Source: Flagellimonas abyssi (lineage in GTDB: Bacteria > Bacteroidota > Bacteroidia > Flavobacteriales > Flavobacteriaceae). Taken from it: DNA of 64,000 nt. Numbering within the stretch: the stretch's first letter is position 1; the number at the start of each line of letters is the position of its first letter. The notes below the pieces were generated by a model. The model did no database searches and had not been told where the DNA came from. It saw nothing but the letters and a program-made list of their open reading frames with translations. A program made the position numbers and the translations under genes. Location of the stretch: NCBI RefSeq assembly GCF_019457905.1, contig NZ_JAHZSV010000012.1:62001-126000 (forward strand), written 5' to 3'. Shown one piece after another: positions 6,748-13,962 of this stretch.

Positions 6748-8838
6748 ATGCAAAGTTTTAGAACAGAGATAGAAAACCCAGTTGTAGAGAAGGATATCAT
6801 TGAATTGGAGAAAAAAATTCGCCAGTTCAAAGGTGGGGAAGTGGACGAGGAAAAATTCCGTAGCCTACGTTTGGCACGTGGAGTTTATGGACAGCGTCAA
6901 CCTGGTGTGCAAATGATTCGAATCAAATTGCCCTATGGTAAGGTGACCTCCAATCAATTGCTCCGAATTGCCGATGTGTCGGATGAATATTCTCGTGGAC
7001 GATTGCATATCACTACCCGTCAGGATATCCAGATTCACTACGTGGAGTTGGAACGTACTCCTGAACTTTGGGCACAATTGGAAAGAGATGATGTAACCAT
7101 TCGCGAAGCTTGTGGAAATACCGTTCGTAACGTAACTGCAAGTGAAACCGCAGGAATAGACGTGGACGAACCTTTCGATGTTTCCCCTTATGCACAAGCG
7201 GTTTTCGAATATTTTTTAAGAAACCCGATAGGTCAGGAAATGGGAAGAAAATTCAAGGTTTCTTTCTCTGCAAGTGATGCTGATACTGGACTTTCTTACA
7301 TGCACGATCTTGGTTTTATCGCCAAAGAAAAAGATGGTGAACGTGGATTTAAAGTGATGTTGGCCGGAGGCCTAGGTTCGCAGCCACGTCACGCCGATGA
7401 ATTATATAGCTTTTTGCCCACCGATAAAATAATTCCATTAATGGAAGGTGTTATCCGTGTGTTTGACAGATATGGCGAGCGCAAGAGTAGGGCAAAGGCC
7501 CGTATGAAGTTTTTATTGAAGGATTTGGGGCTTGATGGTTTTAAAGAATTGTTGGAAGAAGAACAGACCGCGATTCCAAACAAAACCTATCCCATTAATA
7601 TTGCCAATTATCCTAAAGTAAAGGTTGCCGAAATTGAAATTCCCGAAGTTTCCATCGAAGACCAAAATGCTTTCGAGGAATGGAAATCCACCAACTTGGT
7701 GCCTCAAAAGCAAGAAGGCTACGTGGCCATTGGAATTAAAGTGCTTTTGGGTGATTTTTATACCGATAAGGCTCGTGAACTTGCCAAATTGGTGCAGGAT
7801 TATGCAGCTGGGGAAATTCGTTTGTCGTTGAGACAAAACATATTGATTCCCTACGTAAAAGAAGAGTTAGTGCCCTTCTTTTATCAGGAGTTGAAAAAAC
7901 TGGGCTTTGCCGAAGCAGGTTATAATAAAGCATTGGACATCACCGCATGCCCAGGGACCGACACCTGTAACCTTGGGATTGCCAGTAGTACGGGAATCGC
8001 AGATGAGTTGGAAAGAGTCATCAAAGCGGAATACCCTCAATACATCAAAAACCCAGATGTGGTCATTAAGATTAGCGGTTGTATGAACGCATGTGGTCAG
8101 CATAACATGGCCCATATCGGATTCCAAGGAATGTCCGTGAGAACCAAGGATAAATTAGTGGCTCCAGCGCTTCAGGTGTTGTTGGGAGGAGGAAACTTTG
8201 GAGATGGTAAAGCGAGATTTGCCGATAAAGTGGCCAAGATTCCAAGTAAACGAGGACCACAGGCGTTACGTTTAATCTTGGATGATTTTGAAGCCAACGG
8301 AAATGGAGCATCATTTACGGATTACTACGAGGAAAAAGGACAGATTTATTTCTACGATTTTTTGAAGCCTTTGACCGATGTGGACAACCTGACCCAAGAA
8401 GACTTTATCGATTGGGGGAATGAGGAAAAATATAAAAAAGAGATTGGAATCGGTGAATGCGCCGGGGTCATCGTTGACCTAGTGGCCACCCTCTTCCTTG
8501 AAAGCCAAGAGAAGATAGAAAATGCCGAGGAGGCCATCAAAGAAGGTAAATGGGCCGCAAGTATTTACTATTCCTACCAATCCATTGTGAACTCGGCCAA
8601 GGCCTTGTTGACTTCCGAAAAAGTGAAGACGAATACCCATGCAAGCATCATCAAGGATTTTGATGAACTGTACGTGGAGACTGGAAAAATAGCCTTTGAG
8701 GGCGGGTTTGACAAAGTAGCCCTTCAGTTGAACAAGAACGAACCATCCGACGCTTTTGCGAAAAGCTATGTGGAAGATGCCAAAACGGTTTTGACCAAAT
8801 TGGAAACGTTCAGAAAAATGGAGTTGGAACATGCGTAG
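6748..8838 (+). CDS. Siroheme sulfite/nitrite reductase with C-terminal HEPN-like domain
   Basis: A 696-residue hemoprotein with two ferredoxin-like half domains and the siroheme/4Fe-4S ligands C401, C407 (CPGTDTC), C445 and C449 (CMNAC). In this operon it should reduce sulfite to sulfide. The last ~130 residues do not belong to the reductase: they form a helical segment (KWAASIYYSYQSIVNSAKALL, then THASIIKDFDELY) that looks like a HEPN domain. No flavoprotein partner is fused. The ferredoxin-NADP reductase gene two positions downstream suggests ferredoxin as electron donor. Its end overlaps the cobA start by 8 bases. Confidence 0.88.
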   Translation: MQSFRTEIENPVVEKDIIELEKKIRQFKGGEVDEEKFRSLRLARGVYGQRQPGVQMIRIKLPYGKVTSNQLLRIADVSDEYSRGRLHITTRQDIQIHYVELERTPELWAQLERDDVTIREACGNTVRNVTASETAGIDVDEPFDVSPYAQAVFEYFLRNPIGQEMGRKFKVSFSASDADTGLSYMHDLGFIAKEKDGERGFKVMLAGGLGSQPRHADELYSFLPTDKIIPLMEGVIRVFDRYGERKSRAKARMKFLLKDLGLDGFKELLEEEQTAIPNKTYPINIANYPKVKVAEIEIPEVSIEDQNAFEEWKSTNLVPQKQEGYVAIGIKVLLGDFYTDKARELAKLVQDYAAGEIRLSLRQNILIPYVKEELVPFFYQELKKLGFAEAGYNKALDITACPGTDTCNLGIASSTGIADELERVIKAEYPQYIKNPDVVIKISGCMNACGQHNMAHIGFQGMSVRTKDKLVAPALQVLLGGGNFGDGKARFADKVAKIPSKRGPQALRLILDDFEANGNGASFTDYYEEKGQIYFYDFLKPLTDVDNLTQEDFIDWGNEEKYKKEIGIGECAGVIVDLVATLFLESQEKIENAEEAIKEGKWAASIYYSYQSIVNSAKALLTSEKVKTNTHASIIKDFDELYVETGKIAFEGGFDKVALQLNKNEPSDAFAKSYVEDAKTVLTKLETFRKMELEHA

Positions 8839-9607
8839 GGGAAAATTAACCGTAGTGGGCGCAGGCCCGGGCGATGTGGATTTAATCACGCTTAAAGGTA
8901 TAAAGGCCTTGCAAAGTGCAGATGTAGTTCTGTATGATGCATTGGTATCACCAGAGCTATTGGATTATGCAACCAAGGCTGAAAAAGTGTTTGTTGGCAA
9001 GCGCAAAGGATGTTACTCCTTTCAACAAAATCAAATCAACGATTTGATTGTTGAACGTGCTGGTCAGGGATTACATGTAGTACGGCTAAAAGGCGGAGAC
9101 CCTTTTGTATTTGGTAGAGGTGCCGAAGAAATGGAACACGCTGCAACATTTGGAGTTGAGGTAGCGGTGGTTCCAGGAATATCATCATCTGTATCGGTCC
9201 CAGCCTCTCAAAACATTCCTGTGACCAAGAGAGGTGCAGCAGAAAGTTTTTGGGTGATAACAGGGACTACCAAAGAGCATAAATTATCCAATGATGTTGC
9301 CTTGGCTGCCAAATCCAATGCAACGGTCATTATCCTAATGGGAATGTCCAAATTGGGTGAGATCATGGAGCTCTTTAAAAAGGAAGAAAAACAAAATATA
9401 CCAGTGGCCATCATTCAAAATGGTACCACTGAAAACGAGAAGATTGGAATTGGCACTGTTGCTTCAATTGAGCACAAGGCAAAGGAGCAGCAGCTGTCAA
9501 ATCCAGCTATTATTGTGATTGGCGAGGTAGTAAATCATCGTCAGCATATATTGGATATTCAGAAGAAATACCAAAATCAGGGAAAAAAAGTGTTTGAAAA
9601 AGTGTAA
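8831..9607 (+). CDS. cobA: Uroporphyrinogen-III C-methyltransferase
   Basis: A 258-residue SAM-dependent tetrapyrrole methylase. The N-terminal motif is VVGAGPGDVDLITLKG, and VVRLKGGDPFVFGRG follows at about residue 83. It makes precorrin-2, the precursor of the siroheme needed by the preceding reductase, with which it overlaps by 8 bases. The protein has no CysG-type dehydrogenase/ferrochelatase domain, and no such gene follows. Confidence 0.92.
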   Translation: MRRGKLTVVGAGPGDVDLITLKGIKALQSADVVLYDALVSPELLDYATKAEKVFVGKRKGCYSFQQNQINDLIVERAGQGLHVVRLKGGDPFVFGRGAEEMEHAATFGVEVAVVPGISSSVSVPASQNIPVTKRGAAESFWVITGTTKEHKLSNDVALAAKSNATVIILMGMSKLGEIMELFKKEEKQNIPVAIIQNGTTENEKIGIGTVASIEHKAKEQQLSNPAIIVIGEVVNHRQHILDIQKKYQNQGKKVFEKV

Positions 9608-9627
9608 ATAAAGTGTCAGCTCTTTAG

Positions 9628-9651
9628 GTCCCTGGGCGAAGTCGAAGGGAC
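9628..9651. repeat. REP-like hairpin, variant stem
   Basis: A 24-base imperfect palindrome with stem GTCCCT/AGGGAC around GGGCGAAGTCGA, followed by CTTTT. It has the same length and core as the units near the GIY-YIG gene, but the stem bases are changed on both sides so that pairing is kept. It lies between cobA and the ferredoxin-NADP reductase gene and may terminate or stabilise the transcript. Confidence 0.65.
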
Positions 9652-9677
9652 TTTTAAGACGAATTTAAAGTAGAATT

Positions 9678-10739
9678 ATGATCAAAACAGATATCATTAT
9701 AATCGGAGCAGGGCCAACAGGTTTGTTCACCGTATTTGAGGCGGGATTGCTCAAATTAAAATGTCATTTAATAGATGCCTTGGCGCAACCGGGAGGGCAA
9801 TGTTCGGAGATTTATCCAAAGAAACCCATTTACGATATTCCAGCCTATCCAGAAATTTTAGCGGGAACGTTGGTAGATAACCTAATGGAACAGATCAAGC
9901 CCTTCGAGCCCGGTTTTACCTTGGGAGAACGTGCGGAAACCTTGGACAAGCAAGAAGATGGCTCTTATATCGTTACCACCAATAAGGGAACCCAGCACCA
10001 CGCACCTGTGGTTGTAATTGCTGGCGGACTCGGTTCTTTTGAGCCAAGAAAACCCATTATTCCAAATATTGAGTTGTTCGAGAGCAAAGGTGTGGAATAT
10101 ATGGTCAAAGATCCTGAACAGTTCCGAGACAAGAAAGTGGTTATCTCAGGTGGAGGAGATTCTGCATTGGATTGGGCCATTTTCTTGGCCGATGTAGCTT
10201 CCGAAGTTTCTTTGGTACACCGAAGAAATGAGTTCCGAGGAGCCTTGGACTCCGTAGAGAAAGCACGGGAGTTGGCCAAGTTGGGCAAAATTAGATTGTT
10301 CACTAAGGCCGAGGTTACTGAGATCCATGGTCAGGAAGATTTACATGCCGTGGTCATCGAGTACAACGATGAGGAAAAGGAGTCTACCTACGTAGAGACC
10401 GATTTCTTTATACCATTATTTGGTTTATCACCAAAATTAGGACCCATTGGTGATTGGGGATTGGAAATCGAGAAAAATGCCATCAAGGTGAACAATGCCA
10501 TGGATTACCAGACCAACCTACCGGGAGTGTTTGCCATTGGTGATGTAAATACCTATCCGGGAAAGTTGAAATTGATTCTTTCAGGATTCCACGAGGCGGC
10601 GGTAATGTGCCAGTATGCATATCAAATCATTAATCCAGACAAACGCTTCGTGATGAAGTATACCACCGTTGGAGGCGTACAAGGATTTGATGGTTCCAAA
10701 AAAGAAGCCAAAAAAGAAGTGGTGCAGAGCATCGATTAA
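9678..10739 (+). CDS. Ferredoxin--NADP reductase (thioredoxin-reductase-like type)
   Basis: A 353-residue flavoprotein with two nucleotide-binding motifs: IIIIGAGPTGL at residues 5-15 for FAD and VISGGGDSALDWA near residue 155 for NADPH. The FAD end motif FAIGDVNTYPGK is present. The CxxC pair of true thioredoxin reductases is missing, which matches the YumC-type ferredoxin-NADP reductases. It probably passes electrons from NADPH through ferredoxin to the sulfite reductase in the same operon. Confidence 0.85.
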   Translation: MIKTDIIIIGAGPTGLFTVFEAGLLKLKCHLIDALAQPGGQCSEIYPKKPIYDIPAYPEILAGTLVDNLMEQIKPFEPGFTLGERAETLDKQEDGSYIVTTNKGTQHHAPVVVIAGGLGSFEPRKPIIPNIELFESKGVEYMVKDPEQFRDKKVVISGGGDSALDWAIFLADVASEVSLVHRRNEFRGALDSVEKARELAKLGKIRLFTKAEVTEIHGQEDLHAVVIEYNDEEKESTYVETDFFIPLFGLSPKLGPIGDWGLEIEKNAIKVNNAMDYQTNLPGVFAIGDVNTYPGKLKLILSGFHEAAVMCQYAYQIINPDKRFVMKYTTVGGVQGFDGSKKEAKKEVVQSID

Positions 10740-10763
10740 CAATAATAGTTTTTAGAAGAGAAG

Positions 10764-10803
10764 ACACCTTTCAAGAGCAATTTTGAGGGGTGTTTTTGTT
10801 TTT
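10764..10803 (+). terminator. Terminator of the cys operon
   Basis: An 8-bp stem of ACACCTTT (10764-10771) with AGGGGTGT (10786-10793), including two G-T pairs, is followed by a T-rich tract. It follows the ferredoxin-NADP reductase stop by 25 bases. Confidence 0.7.
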
Positions 10804-10806
10804 GGG

Positions 10807-10814
10807 TATATTTG
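10807..10814 (+). promoter_or_regulatory. -7 promoter element of the AraC-type gene
   Basis: TATATTTG fits the Bacteroidetes TAnnTTTG element exactly and stands 15 bases before the ATG at 10829. It implies a very short leader and argues against the upstream in-frame ATG at 10790. Confidence 0.6.
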
Positions 10815-10828
10815 AATTTTACAAACGT

Positions 10829-11746
10829 ATGGACGTAGCTTTTACCCTTAAAGATTTCTACGGAAAACTTGGCCTGCCCATTCCAGATAACATAGGAAAG
10901 GATATTGGACACTTTAATGTTTTTAATATTGCCGAATATCGTACGCGATTGAGCAAAGGTGAGATGCGTTATGATAGACGGGCCTATTTTAAAATCAGCT
11001 TGATTAATGGAAAAAACAGAGCAGAATATGCGGATAAGGTTGTCGATATAGATAACAAGGCGCTATTGTTTGCATCTCCTAAAATCCCGTACAATTATGT
11101 TCCTCAAGATGATGAGCAGTCAGGATATTTTTGTGTGTTCACAGAAAGCTTTTTATCCAAGGACAAAAGTGGTATCATCTTGGAAACCCTACCCATTTTT
11201 CATCCTGGAGGCTATCCTATTCTCAATATTTCAGATGAAGATTATATCGAGTTGGAACAACTTTTTCAAAAAATCGACAAAGAGTTGTCCTCGGATTATC
11301 CCTTTAAGTTTGATTTAATTCGGGCTTACGTAATCGAACTGTTGCACATGGGGCAAAAGTTACATCCGGTTCAACCAAAGGAGGGCGGAAAAAATGCCGC
11401 TGTTAGAATCACGGATATGTTCGTGGAACTGTTGGAGCGCCAATTCCCCATTAATGCACCTGTCCAGCGATTGATGCTCAAAACTGCAAATGATTTTGCG
11501 GAACAACTTGCCGTCCACCCCAACCATCTTAACAAGGTGCTGAAAGAAACCACAGGAAATACAACTACGGAGATTATTCATTCAAGAATGGTGGAAGAGG
11601 CCAAATTGCTCCTCAATGGTAGTGATTGGAATATATCCGAAATTGCTTTTAGCCTGGGTTTTGAGGAAGTTGCCCATTTTTCAAATTTCTTTAAAAAGCA
11701 TACAAACCGGTCACCATTAAAATTTAGGTCAACGGTCAAAATTTGA
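10829..11746 (+). CDS. AraC-family transcriptional regulator
   Basis: About 305 residues: an N-terminal sensing region with no recognised ligand motif, then a C-terminal AraC DNA-binding domain with two helix-turn-helix segments (FAEQLAVHPNHLNKVLKETTG and ISEIAFSLGFEEVAHFSNFFKKHTNRSPLKFR). The start at 10829 (MDVAFTLKDF) was chosen over an in-frame ATG at 10790 because a -7 element lies between them. It stands directly before the SDR gene and probably regulates it, as such AraC/SDR pairs often do. Confidence 0.85.
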   Translation: MDVAFTLKDFYGKLGLPIPDNIGKDIGHFNVFNIAEYRTRLSKGEMRYDRRAYFKISLINGKNRAEYADKVVDIDNKALLFASPKIPYNYVPQDDEQSGYFCVFTESFLSKDKSGIILETLPIFHPGGYPILNISDEDYIELEQLFQKIDKELSSDYPFKFDLIRAYVIELLHMGQKLHPVQPKEGGKNAAVRITDMFVELLERQFPINAPVQRLMLKTANDFAEQLAVHPNHLNKVLKETTGNTTTEIIHSRMVEEAKLLLNGSDWNISEIAFSLGFEEVAHFSNFFKKHTNRSPLKFRSTVKI

Positions 11747-11798
11747 TTTTTGCAAAAAACAGATTGATGCTTATAACCGTTCAGAGTGTATGCAACGC

Positions 11799-11806
11799 TA
11801 ATTTTG
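11799..11806 (+). promoter_or_regulatory. -7 promoter element of the SDR gene
   Basis: TAATTTTG matches TAnnTTTG and stands 25 bases before the ATG at 11832. It suggests that the SDR gene has its own promoter rather than only reading through from the AraC gene. Confidence 0.5.
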
Positions 11807-11831
11807 TTTTCGAATTCAAAAATCAATTAAC

Positions 11832-12593
11832 ATGAGCAAAGCAAAAATAGCATTGGTTACAGGTGGAAGCCGCGGACTTGGAGAAAATATGGCCATCAAC
11901 TTGGCCCAAAAAGGATTGAACATCCTATTGACTTACCGAAGTAATAAAGAAGAAGCGGACAAAACAGTGAGAGAAGTTGAAAAGCTTGGTCAAAAGGCCT
12001 ATGCATTGCAATTGGATGTAGCAGAAAACAAAACTTTTAATGCCTTTGTGGATGAGGTCAAAAATGTGCTCGAATCCCATTTTGATGCTACAACATTGGA
12101 TTATTTGGTCAATAATGCCGGTATCGGAATCAATTCACCCATTACCGAGACCACGGAACAGGATTTCGACACTTTGGTGAACATTCACTTTAAAGGCGCG
12201 TTCTTCCTCACGCAGAAACTTCTCCCTATCATGGCAGATGGTGGAGGCATAGTGAACATTTCAAGTGGATTGGCCCGCTTTTCGTTTCCAGGATATTCCG
12301 TTTATGGTTCAATGAAAGCAGCAATTGAAACCCTAACGCGATATCAGGCCAAAGAACTGGGTTCACGCCAAATAAGGTCCAATGTTGTCGCACCTGGTGC
12401 CATTGAAACTGATTTTGGTGGTGGAACCAACAAAAACGATGAAGATAAAAGAACCGCAATTGCTAATTTTACTGCTCTTGGAAGAGTGGGTATCCCAAGT
12501 GATATAGGTGGGGTAGTAGCATTTCTTTGCACTGACGATGCCAAATGGGTAAATGCCCAACGTATTGAAGTTTCTGGAGGAATGATGGTATAA
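11832..12593 (+). CDS. Short-chain dehydrogenase/reductase
   Basis: A 253-residue classical SDR with the cofactor motif TGGSRGLGENMA at ~residues 10-21, NNAGIG near residue 95, catalytic Ser in VNISSG, and the YxxxK pair in YSVYGSMKAA. It oxidises or reduces an alcohol/ketone with NAD(P)(H); the substrate cannot be told from sequence. The closest general resemblance is to FabG-like 3-oxoacyl reductases, but no fatty-acid gene is nearby. It is probably controlled by the AraC-type regulator upstream. Confidence 0.88.
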   Translation: MSKAKIALVTGGSRGLGENMAINLAQKGLNILLTYRSNKEEADKTVREVEKLGQKAYALQLDVAENKTFNAFVDEVKNVLESHFDATTLDYLVNNAGIGINSPITETTEQDFDTLVNIHFKGAFFLTQKLLPIMADGGGIVNISSGLARFSFPGYSVYGSMKAAIETLTRYQAKELGSRQIRSNVVAPGAIETDFGGGTNKNDEDKRTAIANFTALGRVGIPSDIGGVVAFLCTDDAKWVNAQRIEVSGGMMV

Positions 12594-12616
12594 GAACATA
12601 ACAGAACATTGAAGAA

Positions 12617-12645
12617 AACGGGTTGAGCGATCAATCCGTTTTTTT
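12617..12645 (+). terminator. Terminator after the SDR gene
   Basis: A 10-bp stem of AACGGGTTGA (12617-12626) with TCAATCCGTT (12631-12640), one G-T pair and a 4-base loop, runs directly into a run of T. Confidence 0.85.
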
Positions 12646-12735
12646 ATTGTTGTATTTCTAAAAATTCAAGGGCATTTTTTGCTTTTCGTTGACGAGTGCC
12701 GTTTCTTTGCAGTTCAGTTCATTAATAAATTGAAA

Positions 12736-12879
12736 GTGTTATCAAGAAAGGTGGAGGGATTGGACCCTGCGAAGCCTTAGCAACCCTCGACCTCGAGAAG
12801 GTGCTACATTCTACCCCTTGTCCTGAAGCAGTATCGGGAAGGTACGGAGCATAATCCTGCCAAAGGGGAAGGATAACGT
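12736..12879 (+). promoter_or_regulatory. SAM-I riboswitch (S-box) upstream of metH
   Basis: The conserved core is clear: AGGGATTGGACCCTGCGAAG, then CCTTAGCAACCCTC, then AAGGTGCTACATTC, then GAAGGATAACG. The closing stem P1 pairs GTGTTATC (12736-12743) with GATAACGT (12872-12879). P4 (CCCCTTG with CAAAGGGG) carries an extended insert. An alternative 10-bp helix, TATCAAGAAA (12740-12749) with TTTCTTGATA (12909-12918), uses P1 bases and would form when SAM is absent. No terminator with a T-run is seen before the ATG at 12952, so control may act on translation or transcript stability. The gap 12594-12951 holds only this and the SDR terminator. Confidence 0.92.
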
Positions 12880-12951
12880 ATAGAATACTTCGCAGTATCT
12901 TCCAAACATTTCTTGATATCATTACATCCTTTTTTGAAGGGAAATTGTACT

Positions 12952-13953
12952 ATGGAAAATATTGAAGACATATTGAAGAAACGGATTTTGGTGCTGGATG
13001 GAGCCATGGGTACCATGTTGCAGCGCTATAAATTCCAAGAAGCGCATTTCAGGGGAGAGCGATTCAAAGATTGGCCAAGTGACCTGCAAGGAAACAACGA
13101 TTTGTTGTCCTTGACACAGCCAGAAGCTGTTAAGAAAATCCATCGAAAATTTTTGGAGGCAGGGGCCGATATTATTGAAACCAATACATTTTCGGGTACC
13201 ACCATTGCCATGGCAGACTATGACATGGAAGAATTGGTATACGAACTGAATTACGAATCCGCCAAGATTGCAAAGCAAGTGGCCGAAGAATTCACGAAAA
13301 AGAACCCAAGCAAACCAAGGTTTGTGGCGGGAAGCATTGGTCCTACCAATAAAACCGCCAGTATGTCTCCAGATGTGAACGATCCTGGATTTAGGGCCAT
13401 TTCTTTTGATGAACTCCGTATCGCATATAAACAACAGATTGAGGCCCTGCTCGATGGTGGAGCTGATATTTTATTGGTAGAGACCATTTTTGATACGCTG
13501 AACGCCAAAGCCGCACTTTTCGCCATTGAAGAAGTGAAAGATGAGCGTAACATCGAAGTCCCCGTAATGGTCAGCGGAACCATTACCGATGCTTCGGGAA
13601 GAACACTGTCGGGACAGACCGCCGAAGCGTTTTTGATTTCCATTTCCCATATCCCGATTTTATCCGTGGGATTCAACTGTGCATTGGGTGCCAAGCAATT
13701 GGTTCCCCATTTGGAAGTAGTTTCGGCAAAATCAGAATTCGCCATTTCGGCCCACCCCAATGCGGGATTGCCCAATGCCTTTGGCGAGTATGACGAAACG
13801 CCAGCTCAAATGGCAGCACAGATCAAGGAATATGTGGAAAAAGGATTAGTAAATATCGTAGGCGGCTGTTGCGGAACCACTCCAGACCATATCAAGGCCA
13901 TCGCCGATGTCGTTAAGGATTATCAACCAAGAAAACTTCTGACCACAGCATAG
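12952..13953 (+). CDS. metH: Methionine synthase, homocysteine-binding part
   Basis: About 334 residues forming only the N-terminal homocysteine methyltransferase domain of MetH. It has VLDGAMGTMLQ near the N-terminus, the zinc ligand Cys in GFNCALGA, and the paired Cys in VGGCCGTTPDH. The start at 12952 (MENIEDILKK) is preferred over 12913 because it matches the domain start and clears the riboswitch's alternative helix. The remaining domains are in the next gene, 9 bases downstream. Together they transfer a methyl group from methyltetrahydrofolate through cobalamin to homocysteine. Confidence 0.9.
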   Translation: MENIEDILKKRILVLDGAMGTMLQRYKFQEAHFRGERFKDWPSDLQGNNDLLSLTQPEAVKKIHRKFLEAGADIIETNTFSGTTIAMADYDMEELVYELNYESAKIAKQVAEEFTKKNPSKPRFVAGSIGPTNKTASMSPDVNDPGFRAISFDELRIAYKQQIEALLDGGADILLVETIFDTLNAKAALFAIEEVKDERNIEVPVMVSGTITDASGRTLSGQTAEAFLISISHIPILSVGFNCALGAKQLVPHLEVVSAKSEFAISAHPNAGLPNAFGEYDETPAQMAAQIKEYVEKGLVNIVGGCCGTTPDHIKAIADVVKDYQPRKLLTTA

Positions 13954-13962
13954 TTTAAGTTT

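Noticed and set aside
12867-12902. Terminator within the metH leader
   Set aside because: GGAAGGATA and TATCTTCC can pair partly, but the stem has mismatches and no T-run follows.
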